NCBI RefSeq assembly: GCF_004193175.1
Contig: NZ_SAUH01000001.1
Coordinates: 781,001 to 845,000, forward strand
Direction of reading: 5' to 3'
Origin: Streptomyces sp. RFCAC02
GTDB lineage: Bacteria > Actinomycetota > Actinomycetes > Streptomycetales > Streptomycetaceae
DNA length: 64,000 nucleotides
The notes under the pieces are model-generated. The model did no database searches. It was not told where the DNA came from and was given only the letters and a program-made list of their open reading frames with translations. The translations under genes and the position numbers were made by a program. Every line of letters begins with the position of its first letter. The stretch's first letter is position 1. Shown here piece after piece: positions 1-8,388 of the stretch.

Positions 1-234
1 GGCGCTCTGGAGGTACTGGAGCGGGCCGGCCGCCGGGTGCCGCACGACGTGGCGGTCGGCGGGTTCGACGACTCGGCGGTCGCCGCGGCGTCCCGGCCGC
101 CGCTGACGACCGTCCGGCAGCCGTGGGACCGCATCAGCCACGAGATGGTGCGGCTGCTGCTGGCCCTGCTCGGCGGGCAGGAGCCGGCGGGTGTCGTCCT
201 GCCCACCGAGCTGGTCCGCCGCGCGTCGGCCTGA
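1..234 (+). CDS. LacI-family regulator, C-terminal fragment (cut by window edge)
   Basis: The reading frame is open from base 1 and ends in TGA at 232-234, giving 77 residues of a C-terminus. The stretch DVAVGGFDDS followed by PLTTVRQPW and a late PTELVRR is the usual end of the LacI/GalR sugar-binding domain, where the FDD segment contacts ligand. The DNA-binding N-terminus lies outside the window, so the operator and sugar cannot be inferred. It shares orientation with the LacI gene at 1845 but is separated from it by two minus-strand genes, so the two are not one operon. Confidence 0.85.
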   Translation, partial: GALEVLERAGRRVPHDVAVGGFDDSAVAAASRPPLTTVRQPWDRISHEMVRLLLALLGGQEPAGVVLPTELVRRASA

Positions 235-320
235 CCGGCGCCGGCCCGCGTCCCCGAGGAGGGCGGGGGCGCGGGCCGGCCGGAGAGGCGGGCGCCGTGC
301 GGCGCGGCCTGACGGCCCGC

Positions 321-533
321 CTAGTTGACGGTCTTGCCCAGGACGCTGTTGACGTTGCCGACGGTGCCGTTGACGTTGCCGATGGCCGTGTTCACGTTGC
401 CGACGGTGTCGTTGATGTCCTGCAGCGGGTCGGCGTGGGCGGCGGTGGCCGCGGCGGCCATCATCAGGAGCGCGGCGGCCGGGACCGCGCGGCGGACGGC
501 GCGGCGGGCGCGGGCGGCGGTGTGCTGCTTCAT
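321..533 (-). CDS. Small secreted protein with GNVN heptad repeats
   Basis: This 70-residue protein begins with an Arg-rich n-region and an Ala/Met-rich hydrophobic core ending in AHA, a clear Sec signal peptide cleaved near residue 34. The mature part is only about 36 residues and is built of four 7-8 residue units: DTVGNVN, TAIGNVN, GTVGNVN and SVLGKTVN. A GGAG ribosome site lies just upstream of the ATG at 533. I know of no named family. The heptad spacing could give an amphipathic helix or a small assembling peptide in the envelope, but that is inference. It is a lone gene beside a pirin on the same strand. Confidence 0.75.
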   Translation of the reverse strand: MKQHTAARARRAVRRAVPAAALLMMAAAATAAHADPLQDINDTVGNVNTAIGNVNGTVGNVNSVLGKTVN

Positions 534-650
534 GGGATCTCCTCGTCACGGGACCGGGCACGGACGGTGGTGCCGGTCGGGACTGTCACCGGGGTGAACG
601 GCCGGATCCCGCCGTTGGTTACGGCCGGTCACGGGTGCGCTCCGCGCCGT

Positions 651-1613
651 TCAGCGGGTGCGGCCCCGCGGCCGCAGGACCGTCGGCGGCAGGGCGGGCG
701 CCGTCAGGCGCGGCCCGTCGTAGCCGCGCACCTCGCCGAACCGCGTGCCGTCGTTCCAGTCGGCGCGGGCCTGTGCGATCTCCTCGTGCGAACGGCCCAC
801 GAAGTTCCACCACATGACGAGCCGCTCCTCGAACGGGGTGCCGCCCAGGAGCATGAACGCGGCGTCGGTGTCGGCGCGGACGGGCAGTTCACGGCGCCCG
901 GTGCCGAGGTACAGCATCGCGCCGGGGCCGAGGGGGACGCCGTCGACCGTGCAGGAGCCGGCCATCGACAGGGCCGCGTACTCGAAGTCCTCCTCCAGCG
1001 GGAGACGGGCGTCCGTGCCGGCGGCCAGGGCGACGTCGGCGCCGGTCAGCGGGGTGTGGACGGTGCCTGGCGAGGTCGCGCCGTCGAGGGTGCCGAGGAT
1101 GACGGTGGCGCGCAGCCCGCCGCCGCCGGTGACGACCGGGAGGTCCGTGTGGTGCTCGAACGCGGCCGGGCCGTGCCGGCGCCCGCCGGGGAGCGCGACC
1201 CACAGTTGCGCGCCGTGCAGGACGGAGCTGTGCGTGCGGGGCGACTCCTCGGAGTGCGCGATCGCGTGGCCCGAGGTCATGAGGCCGAGTTCGCGCGGGC
1301 GAACGGTCTGGAGGCTGCCGAGGCTGTCGCGGTGCAGCACCTCCCCCGCGTGCAGCCAGCTCACGGTCTGGAGGCCCATGTGGGGGTGCGGGGGCACCTG
1401 CATGCCCGGCTCGTCCGTGATGTCGTCGGGGCCGTAGTGGTCGACGAAGCACCAGGCGCCGACCGTGCGGCGGCCGAGGTTCGGCAGGAGCCGGCGCACC
1501 ACGGTGCTCTCCCCGAGCGGCACCTCCTTGCCGGGGTGCAGTTCGCGGACGGGGCCCGGGCCGTGCGCACCGCCGCAGCGGGTGGGCACCGGCGCGGTGT
1601 CGAGATTGCTCAT
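651..1613 (-). CDS. Pirin family protein (bicupin)
   Basis: A 320-residue cytoplasmic protein of the pirin family. The N-terminal cupin holds the metal-binding signature PPHPHMGLQTV, then HRDSLGS and GHAIAHSEES, which supply the His/Glu ligands seen in iron-binding pirins. A second, degenerate cupin follows after residue 180, with FEYAALSMAG. Some pirins have quercetinase activity and others modulate transcription; the sequence does not decide. ATG at 1613 (MSNLDTAP) is preferred over an in-frame GTG 18 bases upstream. It diverges from the LacI gene at 1845 over 231 bases holding two LacI-type operators, so it may share that control. Confidence 0.88.
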   Translation of the reverse strand: MSNLDTAPVPTRCGGAHGPGPVRELHPGKEVPLGESTVVRRLLPNLGRRTVGAWCFVDHYGPDDITDEPGMQVPPHPHMGLQTVSWLHAGEVLHRDSLGSLQTVRPRELGLMTSGHAIAHSEESPRTHSSVLHGAQLWVALPGGRRHGPAAFEHHTDLPVVTGGGGLRATVILGTLDGATSPGTVHTPLTGADVALAAGTDARLPLEEDFEYAALSMAGSCTVDGVPLGPGAMLYLGTGRRELPVRADTDAAFMLLGGTPFEERLVMWWNFVGRSHEEIAQARADWNDGTRFGEVRGYDGPRLTAPALPPTVLRPRGRTR

Positions 1614-1676
1614 GCCCCGATCCTGCCGCACCGCCCGGCGGCCGGGTCTGTCAATGGGCGGGATCCATCAAAAATC

Positions 1677-1694
1677 GATGTATGCGTTTACATC
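1677..1694. promoter_or_regulatory. LacI-type operator candidate 1
   Basis: GATGTATGCGTTTACATC has perfect outer arms GATGTA/TACATC around a central CG, the hallmark of LacI/GalR operators. It lies between the divergent pirin and LacI genes and resembles the second site at 1780. Autoregulation by the adjacent LacI protein is the simplest reading. Confidence 0.6.
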
Positions 1695-1779
1695 GCGTGC
1701 CGCACCGCGCTGACCTGCGGTTCCATCGGCTCACCGGTCAACTCCCTGCGCTTTTCGGCGCATTCGCAAGATTCTTTCC

Positions 1780-1793
1780 TGTAAGCGATTGCA
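1780..1793. promoter_or_regulatory. LacI-type operator candidate 2
   Basis: TGTAAGCGATTGCA fits the general LacI/CcpA operator form TGWAANCGNTNNCA with a central CG. It sits 52 bases upstream of the LacI start at 1845, where a bound repressor could block transcription. Together with the site at 1677 it forms a spaced pair. Confidence 0.55.
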
Positions 1794-1844
1794 CCACCGC
1801 CGCGGTCGGCAGTACGTTCGGCGCACCGCCGTGATCGGAGGGTT

Positions 1845-2927
1845 ATGGCCGCCAGCATCAACGACGTGGCCCGGCGCGCGGAAGTGTCCACCGCGACGGT
1901 GTCCCGTGCCCTGCGTGGACTGCCCAACGTCTCGGACGCGACCAGGGAACGGGTCCTGCGCGCCGCCGAGGAGCTGCAGTACACCGCGTCGCCGCACGCC
2001 TCGCGTCTCGCGTCGGGCCGTACCGGCACGGTCGGGGTCGTCCTGCCCTTCGTCAACCGGTGGTTCTACAGCCAGGTCGTCGCCGGCATCGACTCGGTGC
2101 TGCGCGCCAACGACCTGGACGTCCTGCTGTACAACCTCGGCGACGAGCGGGTCCACGAGCGGTTCTTCGCCCGGATGCCGCTGCGCCGCCGTGTGGACGC
2201 GCTGATCGTGCTCAACCTGCCGCTGTCGGCGGCCGAGTGCGAGGCGCTGGTGTCGATGGAGGTGCCGATGGCCGTGCTCGGCACCCGCATACCCGGCTGC
2301 TGGCACGTCTCCATCGACAACGCCGAGGGGGCGAGCACCGCCGTGCGCCACCTCGTCAACCTGGGGCACCGGCGCATCGGGATGATCACCGGTGCCCCGG
2401 CGGACCCGCGGGGGTTCACCACGCCGATCGTGCGGCAGCACGCGTACCGCACCGTGCTGTCGCAGGCCGGCGTGGCGTACGACCCGCGGCTCGAGGTCCC
2501 CGGCCATCTCGGGATCGAGGAGGGCGCCTCCGCGATGGCCAAGCTGCTCAGCCTGCCCGATCCGCCGACCGCCGTGTTCGCCGAGTCGGACCAGATGGCG
2601 TTCGGCGCGCTGCGCACGCTGAACCGGATGGGGCTCAGGGCGCCCGACGACGTGTCCGTGATCGGGTTCGACGATCACGAGGCCGCCGAGCTGCTCGATC
2701 TCACCACCATCGCCCAACCCGTGGCCCACCAGGGGGAGCTGCTCGCACGCCAGATCCTGGACGCGCTGTCCGGGGCGGGCGAGGAGCCGACCCGGGTGGT
2801 GGTGCCGACCCGGCTCGTCGTCCGGGGCACCACCGGCGCGGCCCGTGCCGCGCGCTCCCTGTATCACTCCTCCTCACACCGGCCGGGACCCGAACCGGAC
2901 CAGCACAGCCGCACCATCGCGCGGTGA
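1845..2927 (+). CDS. LacI-family transcriptional regulator
   Basis: A 360-residue repressor. Residues 4-50 are the LacI helix-turn-helix (SINDVARRAEVSTATVSRAL) with a hinge helix ending near SRLASGRT. The periplasmic-binding-like domain follows from about residue 60, including NLGHRRIGMITG and [19 protein letters not shown] lies a few bases before the ATG. The alpha-glucosidase gene starts 54 bases downstream on the same strand, so the two likely form one transcript. The context resembles a MalR-like regulator of alpha-glucoside use, but no maltose ABC transporter is next to it. Two operator-like palindromes lie upstream. Confidence 0.9.
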   Translation: MAASINDVARRAEVSTATVSRALRGLPNVSDATRERVLRAAEELQYTASPHASRLASGRTGTVGVVLPFVNRWFYSQVVAGIDSVLRANDLDVLLYNLGDERVHERFFARMPLRRRVDALIVLNLPLSAAECEALVSMEVPMAVLGTRIPGCWHVSIDNAEGASTAVRHLVNLGHRRIGMITGAPADPRGFTTPIVRQHAYRTVLSQAGVAYDPRLEVPGHLGIEEGASAMAKLLSLPDPPTAVFAESDQMAFGALRTLNRMGLRAPDDVSVIGFDDHEAAELLDLTTIAQPVAHQGELLARQILDALSGAGEEPTRVVVPTRLVVRGTTGAARAARSLYHSSSHRPGPEPDQHSRTIAR

Positions 2928-2981
2928 GCCGCCCCTGCCGCGCATTTTCCAGGGTCAACTCGCAAGAGGAATGGAAGATAC

Positions 2982-4661
2982 GTGCCCCGCACCCGCATGC
3001 ATCACGAACCGGCCGCGCCCTGGTGGAGCACCGCGGTCGTCTATCAGGTCTATCTCCGGAGCTTCGCCGACGGCAACGGGGACGGCGTCGGTGACATCGC
3101 CGGTCTCCGCGCCCGTCTCCCCTACCTCCGGGAGCTGGGGGTGGACGCCGTCTGGATCACCCCCTGGTACCCGTCCCCCATGGCGGACGGCGGCTACGAC
3201 GTGGCCGACCACCGCGCGATCGATCCCGTCTTCGGCACGCTGGCCGAGGCGGAGGAGATGATCGCCGAGGCGCACGCGCTGGGCGTCCGCGTCATCCTCG
3301 ACATCGTCCCGAACCACACCTCCGTCCGGCACCGCTGGTTCGCCGAGGCGCTGGCCGCGCCGCCGGGGTCGCCCGAGCGCGACCGGTACGTGTTCCGCGA
3401 CGGCCGGGGCCCGGACGGCGCCCTGCCGCCGAACGACTGGCGCAGCGAGTTCGGCGGCCGGGCGTGGACCCGGGTCACGGAGCCGGACGGCACGCCCGGC
3501 CAGTGGTACCTGCACCTGTTCGCGCCCGAGCAGCCGGACCTCAACTGGGTCAGCCGCGAGGTGCGGTCCGACTTCGAGTCGACGCTCCAGTTCTGGTTCG
3601 ACCGGGGCGTCGACGGGTTCCGTGTGGATGTGGCGCACGGCCTGGTGAAGGACCGCGCCCTGCCCGACCTCGGCATCGCCGACGACGCCGTCTTCGCGGA
3701 CGGGGCCGGCGCGGAGGACCATCCGCACTGGGACCAGGAGGGCGTCCACGAGATCTACCAGACGTGGCGCAAGGTCGCCGAGTCATACGCGGGCGACCGG
3801 GTGTTCGTCGCCGAGGCGCACGTGCGGGAGGACCGGCTGCCGCTGTACCTGCGCGGCGACGAGCTGCACACGGCGTTCAGCTTCGCCTTCCTCCGCTCGG
3901 CGTGGGAGCCGGGGGCGCTGCGCGAGGTCGTCGACCGTACGGTGCGCACGCACGCGGAGGTCGGCGCGCCGCCGACGTGGGTGCTGTCCAACCACGACGT
4001 GCCGCGGCACGTCACACGGTTCGGGCGCGGGGACACGGCGTTCGGCCGGTGGGACGGCGGGGGCGCGGCGACCGACCGCGGTCTCGGGACGCGGCGGGCG
4101 CGCGCCGCGGCGCTGCTGATGCTGGCGCTGCCGGGCGGCGCGTACCTCTACCAGGGTGAGGAGCTCGGTCTGTGGGAGGTCGAGGACCTGCCCGGGGAGG
4201 TGCTGCGCGACCCGGCGTGGGCGCGCAGCGGCCGTACGGTCCGGGGGCGCGACGGCTGCCGCGTGCCGCTGCCGTGGTCGGGTTCCGAATCGCCGTTCGG
4301 GTTCGGTCCCAAGGACGGCGAGGCGCCGTGGCTGCCGCAGCCCGCCGCGTGGGAGCACATGAGCGCGCAGGTCCAGTCGGGGACGCCGGGGTCGATGCTG
4401 GAGCTGTACCGGGCCGCGCTGCGGCTGCGGCGCGAGCAGCCCGGGTTCGACGGCGGCCGGCTGACGTGGCTGGAGGCGCCCGAGGGCGTGCTGGCGTTCG
4501 AGCGCTCCCCGGTGCTGCGGTGCGCGGTCAACTTCTCGGGCGATCCGATGCCGTTGCCGCGCGACTGGGGGGTGCTGCTGACCAGTGACCGCATCACGGG
4601 CGGGCTGCTGCCGCCGGACACCGCGGCCTGGCTGTGGGGCGGCGGCGCGGCGGCGCGGTAG
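2982..4661 (+). CDS. GH13 alpha-glucosidase (AglA/oligo-1,6-glucosidase type)
   Basis: A 559-residue intracellular glycoside hydrolase of family 13; no signal peptide is seen. The (beta/alpha)8 barrel signatures appear in order: DIVPNHTS (region I), GFRVDVAHGL with the nucleophile Asp (II), VFVAEAHVRE with the acid/base Glu (III) and LSNHDVPRH with the third acidic residue (IV). This fits hydrolysis of short alpha-glucosides. A trehalose synthase-like role is less likely because the long C-terminal domain is missing. GTG at 2982 has GGAAG at good spacing; an in-frame ATG lies at 2997. It probably shares a transcript with the preceding LacI gene. Confidence 0.88.
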   Translation: MPRTRMHHEPAAPWWSTAVVYQVYLRSFADGNGDGVGDIAGLRARLPYLRELGVDAVWITPWYPSPMADGGYDVADHRAIDPVFGTLAEAEEMIAEAHALGVRVILDIVPNHTSVRHRWFAEALAAPPGSPERDRYVFRDGRGPDGALPPNDWRSEFGGRAWTRVTEPDGTPGQWYLHLFAPEQPDLNWVSREVRSDFESTLQFWFDRGVDGFRVDVAHGLVKDRALPDLGIADDAVFADGAGAEDHPHWDQEGVHEIYQTWRKVAESYAGDRVFVAEAHVREDRLPLYLRGDELHTAFSFAFLRSAWEPGALREVVDRTVRTHAEVGAPPTWVLSNHDVPRHVTRFGRGDTAFGRWDGGGAATDRGLGTRRARAAALLMLALPGGAYLYQGEELGLWEVEDLPGEVLRDPAWARSGRTVRGRDGCRVPLPWSGSESPFGFGPKDGEAPWLPQPAAWEHMSAQVQSGTPGSMLELYRAALRLRREQPGFDGGRLTWLEAPEGVLAFERSPVLRCAVNFSGDPMPLPRDWGVLLTSDRITGGLLPPDTAAWLWGGGAAAR

Positions 4662-4679
4662 GCCGTGCGCGGCGCGCGG

Positions 4680-5117
4680 TCACGCGCGGGTGCCGTAGAC
4701 GGCCCGCAGCGCCTCCGCCACGGCGGCCTGGGCCGCGTCCCGGTCCAGGCCGAGCCGGCGGGCGCGTTCGGCGAAGGCGTGGGCGGCGGCCGCCGCCTCC
4801 CGCGCGGCGGCGTCCCCGGCGGCGGCGATGAAGGTGCCGTGCCGCCCGCGGGTCTCGACGACCCCGTCGCTCTCCAGGGCGCGGTACGCCTTGGCGACGG
4901 TGTTGGCGGCCAGGCCGAGGTCCGCCGCGAGGGCGCGGACGGTCGGCAGCCGGTGTCCCACGGGCAGCTCGCCGCCCGTCGCCAGGGCGGCGACGGCGGC
5001 GCGGAGCTGCTCGTAGGGCGGGAGGGGCGACGCGGCGTCGACGGCGAGTGCCGCCAGGAGGGCGGCGGGGTCCGCGGCGCCGTCGCGTCCGGTGCGGTGG
5101 GTCGGGTCCGGTGTCAC
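4680..5117 (-). CDS. GntR-family regulator (short, YtrA-like)
   Basis: A 145-residue protein with a GntR winged helix in residues 24-90: LPPYEQLRAAVAAL, then LPTVRALAADLGLAANTVAK and a wing ending GRHGTFIA. Only a short helical tail follows, so it belongs with the YtrA-type GntR proteins that lack a large ligand domain. GTG at 5117 is the first start after the desB stop, 41 bases downstream of desB on the same strand; its ribosome site is weak. Co-transcription with desA-desB is possible. YtrA genes usually precede ABC transporter genes, and none is present here. Confidence 0.82.
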   Translation of the reverse strand: MTPDPTHRTGRDGAADPAALLAALAVDAASPLPPYEQLRAAVAALATGGELPVGHRLPTVRALAADLGLAANTVAKAYRALESDGVVETRGRHGTFIAAAGDAAAREAAAAAHAFAERARRLGLDRDAAQAAVAEALRAVYGTRA

Positions 5118-5158
5118 GTCCCGATTGTGCCGCAGGGGGCCGGTGGTGGTCCGGTGGG

Positions 5159-6508
5159 TCAGCCGAAGGTCTGGAAGGCGGTGCGCCGCGGGATGCGGAA
5201 CACCGGCCGTCCCGTGACCTGGTTGAGGATGAGGGCGCTGCGGTAGGCGCCGATGCCGAGGTCGGGCGCGGCGGCGCCGTGGGTGTGGAGTTCGGCGTTC
5301 TGGACGAACAGGCCGCCGGTCACCTCGGGCACGGTCCGTACGCGGTGGTCGGCGTCCACGTCGTAGCGGCCCTTGTCGTCCCAGGCGATGAGCTTCTCGA
5401 CCGGGTCGAGGCAGGCGGGGCGGCGGGCGGCGTACCCGGTGGCGGCGATGACGGCGCCGGTGGCGCGCTCGCTCTCCCGGCCGGTGTCGGCGTGGGAGGT
5501 GGTGAGGCGGATCGCGCCGTCCGTGTCCCTGCGGGCGTCGAGGAGGGCCGTGCCGGGGTGCAGGGCGACCGGGGGGCGGTCGCCGTCGAGCATGTGGTCG
5601 TACAGCTCGGCGTGGATGAGGTCGATGGTCTCGCTGTCGATGCCCTTGTAGAGCTGCCACTGCGAGGCGATGAGGCGGTCGCGGACGTCGGGGGCGAGGG
5701 CGTTGAAGTACCGCATGTACGCGGGGGTGGTGTACTCCAGGACGAGCTTGGAGTAGTCGAGGGGCGCGAAGCCCCAGGAGCGGGTGAGCCAGGTCAGGGA
5801 CCAGCCGGTGTCGCGCTGGCGGCGCAGGAGGTCGAGGAAGACCTCGGCGCCGGACTGGCCCGAGCCGACGACGGTGATGTCGCGCACGCCGTCGCGGGCG
5901 AGGGCGTCCACGCGGTGGAGGTGGTCGCCGGAGTGGTAGACGCGGTCGGGGGCGCTGTCGGCGAGGGGGGCGAGGGCGGGCGGGACGTGGGGTTCGGTGC
6001 CGATGCCGACGGCGATGTTGCGTGCGTGGCGGGTGGTGGTGGCGCCGGTGCCGGGCGTGCGGAGCGTGAGCCGCCACAGGGCGCGGTCGGCGTCCCAGTG
6101 GACGGCGGGCACGTCGGTGCCGAAGTGGCAGCCGGGCAGGCGGGACGCGGCCCAGGCGCAGTAGTCGGCGTACTCGCGGCGGGGGACGTGGAAGCGTTCG
6201 GCGATGTAGAAGGGGTACATCCGGTCGTGTTCCGCCAGGTAGTTGAGGAACGACCAGCGGCTGGTGGGGCGGACCAGGGTGACGAGGTCGGCGAGGAACC
6301 CGACCTGGAGGGACGCCCAGTCGAACATCAGGCCGGGGTGCCAGTCGTAGGCGGGGCGGCGGTCGTACGCGGCGTGGGCGAGGCCGTCCACCTCGTCGGC
6401 GAGCGCGGTGAGGGCGAGGTTGAACGGGCCGATGCCGATGGCGGCGAGGTCGAGGACCTGGCCGGTGGGGTCGGGGGCCGTCGGTCCTGGTGCCTGGGCT
6501 TGCGTCAC
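5159..6508 (-). CDS. desB: Cadaverine N-monooxygenase, DesB
   Basis: A 449-residue flavin-dependent N-hydroxylating monooxygenase of the IucD/SidA/PvdA family. The FAD site GIGPFNLALT is near residues 26-35, the NADPH site VGSGQSGAEVF is near the middle, and ATGYAARRP is the family's C-terminal signature. In desferrioxamine synthesis DesB N-hydroxylates cadaverine made by DesA. Its GTG start overlaps the desA stop by four bases (GTGA), so translation is coupled. In known Streptomyces clusters desC follows directly; here a GntR gene follows, and desC-desD lie at 56.2-58.6 kb. Confidence 0.93.
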   Translation of the reverse strand: MTQAQAPGPTAPDPTGQVLDLAAIGIGPFNLALTALADEVDGLAHAAYDRRPAYDWHPGLMFDWASLQVGFLADLVTLVRPTSRWSFLNYLAEHDRMYPFYIAERFHVPRREYADYCAWAASRLPGCHFGTDVPAVHWDADRALWRLTLRTPGTGATTTRHARNIAVGIGTEPHVPPALAPLADSAPDRVYHSGDHLHRVDALARDGVRDITVVGSGQSGAEVFLDLLRRQRDTGWSLTWLTRSWGFAPLDYSKLVLEYTTPAYMRYFNALAPDVRDRLIASQWQLYKGIDSETIDLIHAELYDHMLDGDRPPVALHPGTALLDARRDTDGAIRLTTSHADTGRESERATGAVIAATGYAARRPACLDPVEKLIAWDDKGRYDVDADHRVRTVPEVTGGLFVQNAELHTHGAAAPDLGIGAYRSALILNQVTGRPVFRIPRRTAFQTFG

Positions 6509-8031
6509 TGGGGTTCTCCATCGGTCTCGACGGCGCGGCCCGCGGCGATGACCGCGGCGAACAGGTCGTCCACGTCGGTCTTGGTCGCCTGGGGGTTGAG
6601 CAGGGTGAGTTTGAGGCGGACGGAGCCGTCCCGCAGGTCGGTGCGGCCGACGAGGGCGGTGCCCTGCCGCAGCAGGCGGCGGCGGAGCGCGCCGTTCACG
6701 GTGTCCGCTTCGGCCCGCCGGGCGGGGAGGTAGCGGAACACGACCGTGGTGAGGACGGGTTCGGCGGTGAGTTCGAGGTCGGGGTGGGCGGTGACGGCCG
6801 CCGCGGCGTGGCGGGCGAGGTCGTGGCAGGCGTCGAGCATGGCGCCGATGCCCTGGCGGCCGAGCGCGAGGAAGGTGGCGGCGACCCGGAGGGCGTCGGC
6901 GCGGCGGGTGGTGGCGAGGGAGTTGCCGAGGAGGCCGTCGTAGCCGGCGGCGCCGTCGTCGTCGGGGTTGAGGTAGGCGACGCGCAGTCCCGTGGTGGCG
7001 GCGAAGTCGCGTGCGTCGCGGACCAGCAGGGCGCTGGCCGCCGCGGGCTGCCAGGCCGTCTTGTGCAGGTCGATCGTGATGCTGTCGGCCGCGTCGAGCC
7101 CGCCGAGGAGGGGTCGGAGCCGGTCGGAGAACAGGGCGCCGCCGCCGTAGGCCGCGTCCACGTGCAGCCGGATGCCCTCGCGGTGGGCGATGGCGGCGAG
7201 TTCGGGGAGGGGGTCGATGGAGCCGTAGTCCGTGGTGCCCGCGGTGGCGACGACCGCGACGGGGATCTCGTCGGCGGCCCTGGCGGCGAGGGCGCGGTCG
7301 AGGGCGGCCGGGTCCATGCGGTGCGCGGCGTCGGCGGGCACGGCGCGGACGGCTTCCTCGCCGAGGCCGAGCAGCGCGCAGGCGCGGGCGACGGAGAAGT
7401 GGGCGAGTTCCGAGCAGTAGACGACGGGCCGGACGGCGAGCCCGGTGAGGCCCGCGCCGCGGATGTCCGCGCGGGCGCGCAGCGCGGCGTCGCGGGCGAT
7501 CAGCAGTGCCTGGAGGTTGGACGTGCTGCCGCCGGGCGTGAGGACGCCGCCGGCGCCCGGTCCGTAGCCGGCGAGGTCGGTGAGGGCGCGGACGACGCGG
7601 CGTTCGAGCTCGACCGCGGAGGGGCCGCTGTCCCAGGTGTCGACGGAGGCGTTGAACACGGAGGCGAGGACGTCGGCGGCCGCGGCGACGCTCAGGGACG
7701 GCGGCTGGAGGTGCGCGGCGGCGCGCGGGTCGGCCAGGTCCACGGTGCCGGCGGCGTACGAGCGGGCCAGGGCCAGTACGGCGGCGCGGCCCCGCCCGGT
7801 CTCGGGCAGCGGCCCTTCGGGCAGGTCGGCGTCCATCCGGCGTGCCAGTTCGTCGGGGCTGAGGGGCGGCAGGGGGCCGTTGCGCCGCCGCAGGGCGCGC
7901 GCGGCTTCTCCGGTGAGGTCGGTGACGAGCCGTCCGACCTCGGTGAGGCCGGCCGGTGCGGCGGCCAGGAGGTCGGGCTCCAGGAGGGACGAGGGCGCGG
8001 ACGCGAGTGGTGCGTGACCGGGCATGCTCAT
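6505..8031 (-). CDS. desA: Lysine decarboxylase, DesA (PLP group II)
   Basis: A 508-residue PLP-dependent decarboxylase. The Schiff-base lysine is in TIDLHKTAWQPA near residue 322, and HVDAAYGGG upstream carries the Asp that binds the PLP ring nitrogen. DesA turns L-lysine into cadaverine, the first step of desferrioxamine biosynthesis. I chose the ATG at 8031 (MSMPGH); the frame stays open to 8160, but the iron box at 8162-8180 makes those upstream codons leader sequence. The leader is about 130 bases. Control by a DtxR-family iron repressor (DmdR1 in Streptomyces) follows from the box. Confidence 0.92.
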   Translation of the reverse strand: MSMPGHAPLASAPSSLLEPDLLAAAPAGLTEVGRLVTDLTGEAARALRRRNGPLPPLSPDELARRMDADLPEGPLPETGRGRAAVLALARSYAAGTVDLADPRAAAHLQPPSLSVAAAADVLASVFNASVDTWDSGPSAVELERRVVRALTDLAGYGPGAGGVLTPGGSTSNLQALLIARDAALRARADIRGAGLTGLAVRPVVYCSELAHFSVARACALLGLGEEAVRAVPADAAHRMDPAALDRALAARAADEIPVAVVATAGTTDYGSIDPLPELAAIAHREGIRLHVDAAYGGGALFSDRLRPLLGGLDAADSITIDLHKTAWQPAAASALLVRDARDFAATTGLRVAYLNPDDDGAAGYDGLLGNSLATTRRADALRVAATFLALGRQGIGAMLDACHDLARHAAAAVTAHPDLELTAEPVLTTVVFRYLPARRAEADTVNGALRRRLLRQGTALVGRTDLRDGSVRLKLTLLNPQATKTDVDDLFAAVIAAGRAVETDGEPQ

Positions 8032-8388
8032 GGGTTCTGTGGCTGTCCCTTGGTGTCGTGGGTGGGTGTGGGGGTGGCGGGTCGCTGACAGGGAAAGGCG
8101 CGCGCGATGACCGGTGGACGGCCGCCGTCGTGGGGCCGGCGGGCCGTTCACCCGGAACAATTTAGGTTAGGCATACCTAACCATGTCAACAGCGCCCGAT
8201 GATCATCCACCGGATGTTCGAGGGTCGTTCGAGAGTCTGTCCGGGAACGTCCGTGATCACCCGCCGACGGCACGGGGGAAGTGCCGTGACCGGGCGCGGG
8301 GTTCGTCCGGCCCGTCCCACCAGGACCGAACGCCCCGGGGAAGGCGCGCGACCCCGGCCCGGGAGCCCCGTCCGCCACCACCCTGCGT
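8032..8388. other. desA leader and upstream non-coding region
   Basis: 357 bases without a convincing gene. 8032-8161 is the probable desA leader, 8162-8180 the iron box, and the rest is spacer to the convergently placed MFS gene end. Two TTCGAG words lie near 8217-8233; I see no other structure. Confidence 0.5.
8162..8180 (-). promoter_or_regulatory. Iron box (DtxR/DmdR1 operator) of desA-desB
   Basis: TTAGGTTAGGCATACCTAA matches the 19-base DtxR/IdeR-type palindrome TTAGGTTAGGCTAACCTAA at 17 of 19 positions. It lies about 130 bases upstream of desA, as expected for an iron-repressed des promoter. Sister boxes occur at 51582 and 56130. Confidence 0.92.

Noticed and set aside
123..1784. A 553-codon plus-strand open frame
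   Set aside because: Shadow of the pirin gene and its surroundings in G+C-rich DNA; Arg/Gly/Ala composition and no domain.
4680..6521. A continuous 613-codon frame suggesting a large GntR fusion
   Set aside because: Only the last 145 codons are protein-like; the rest is Arg/Pro-rich shadow of desB.
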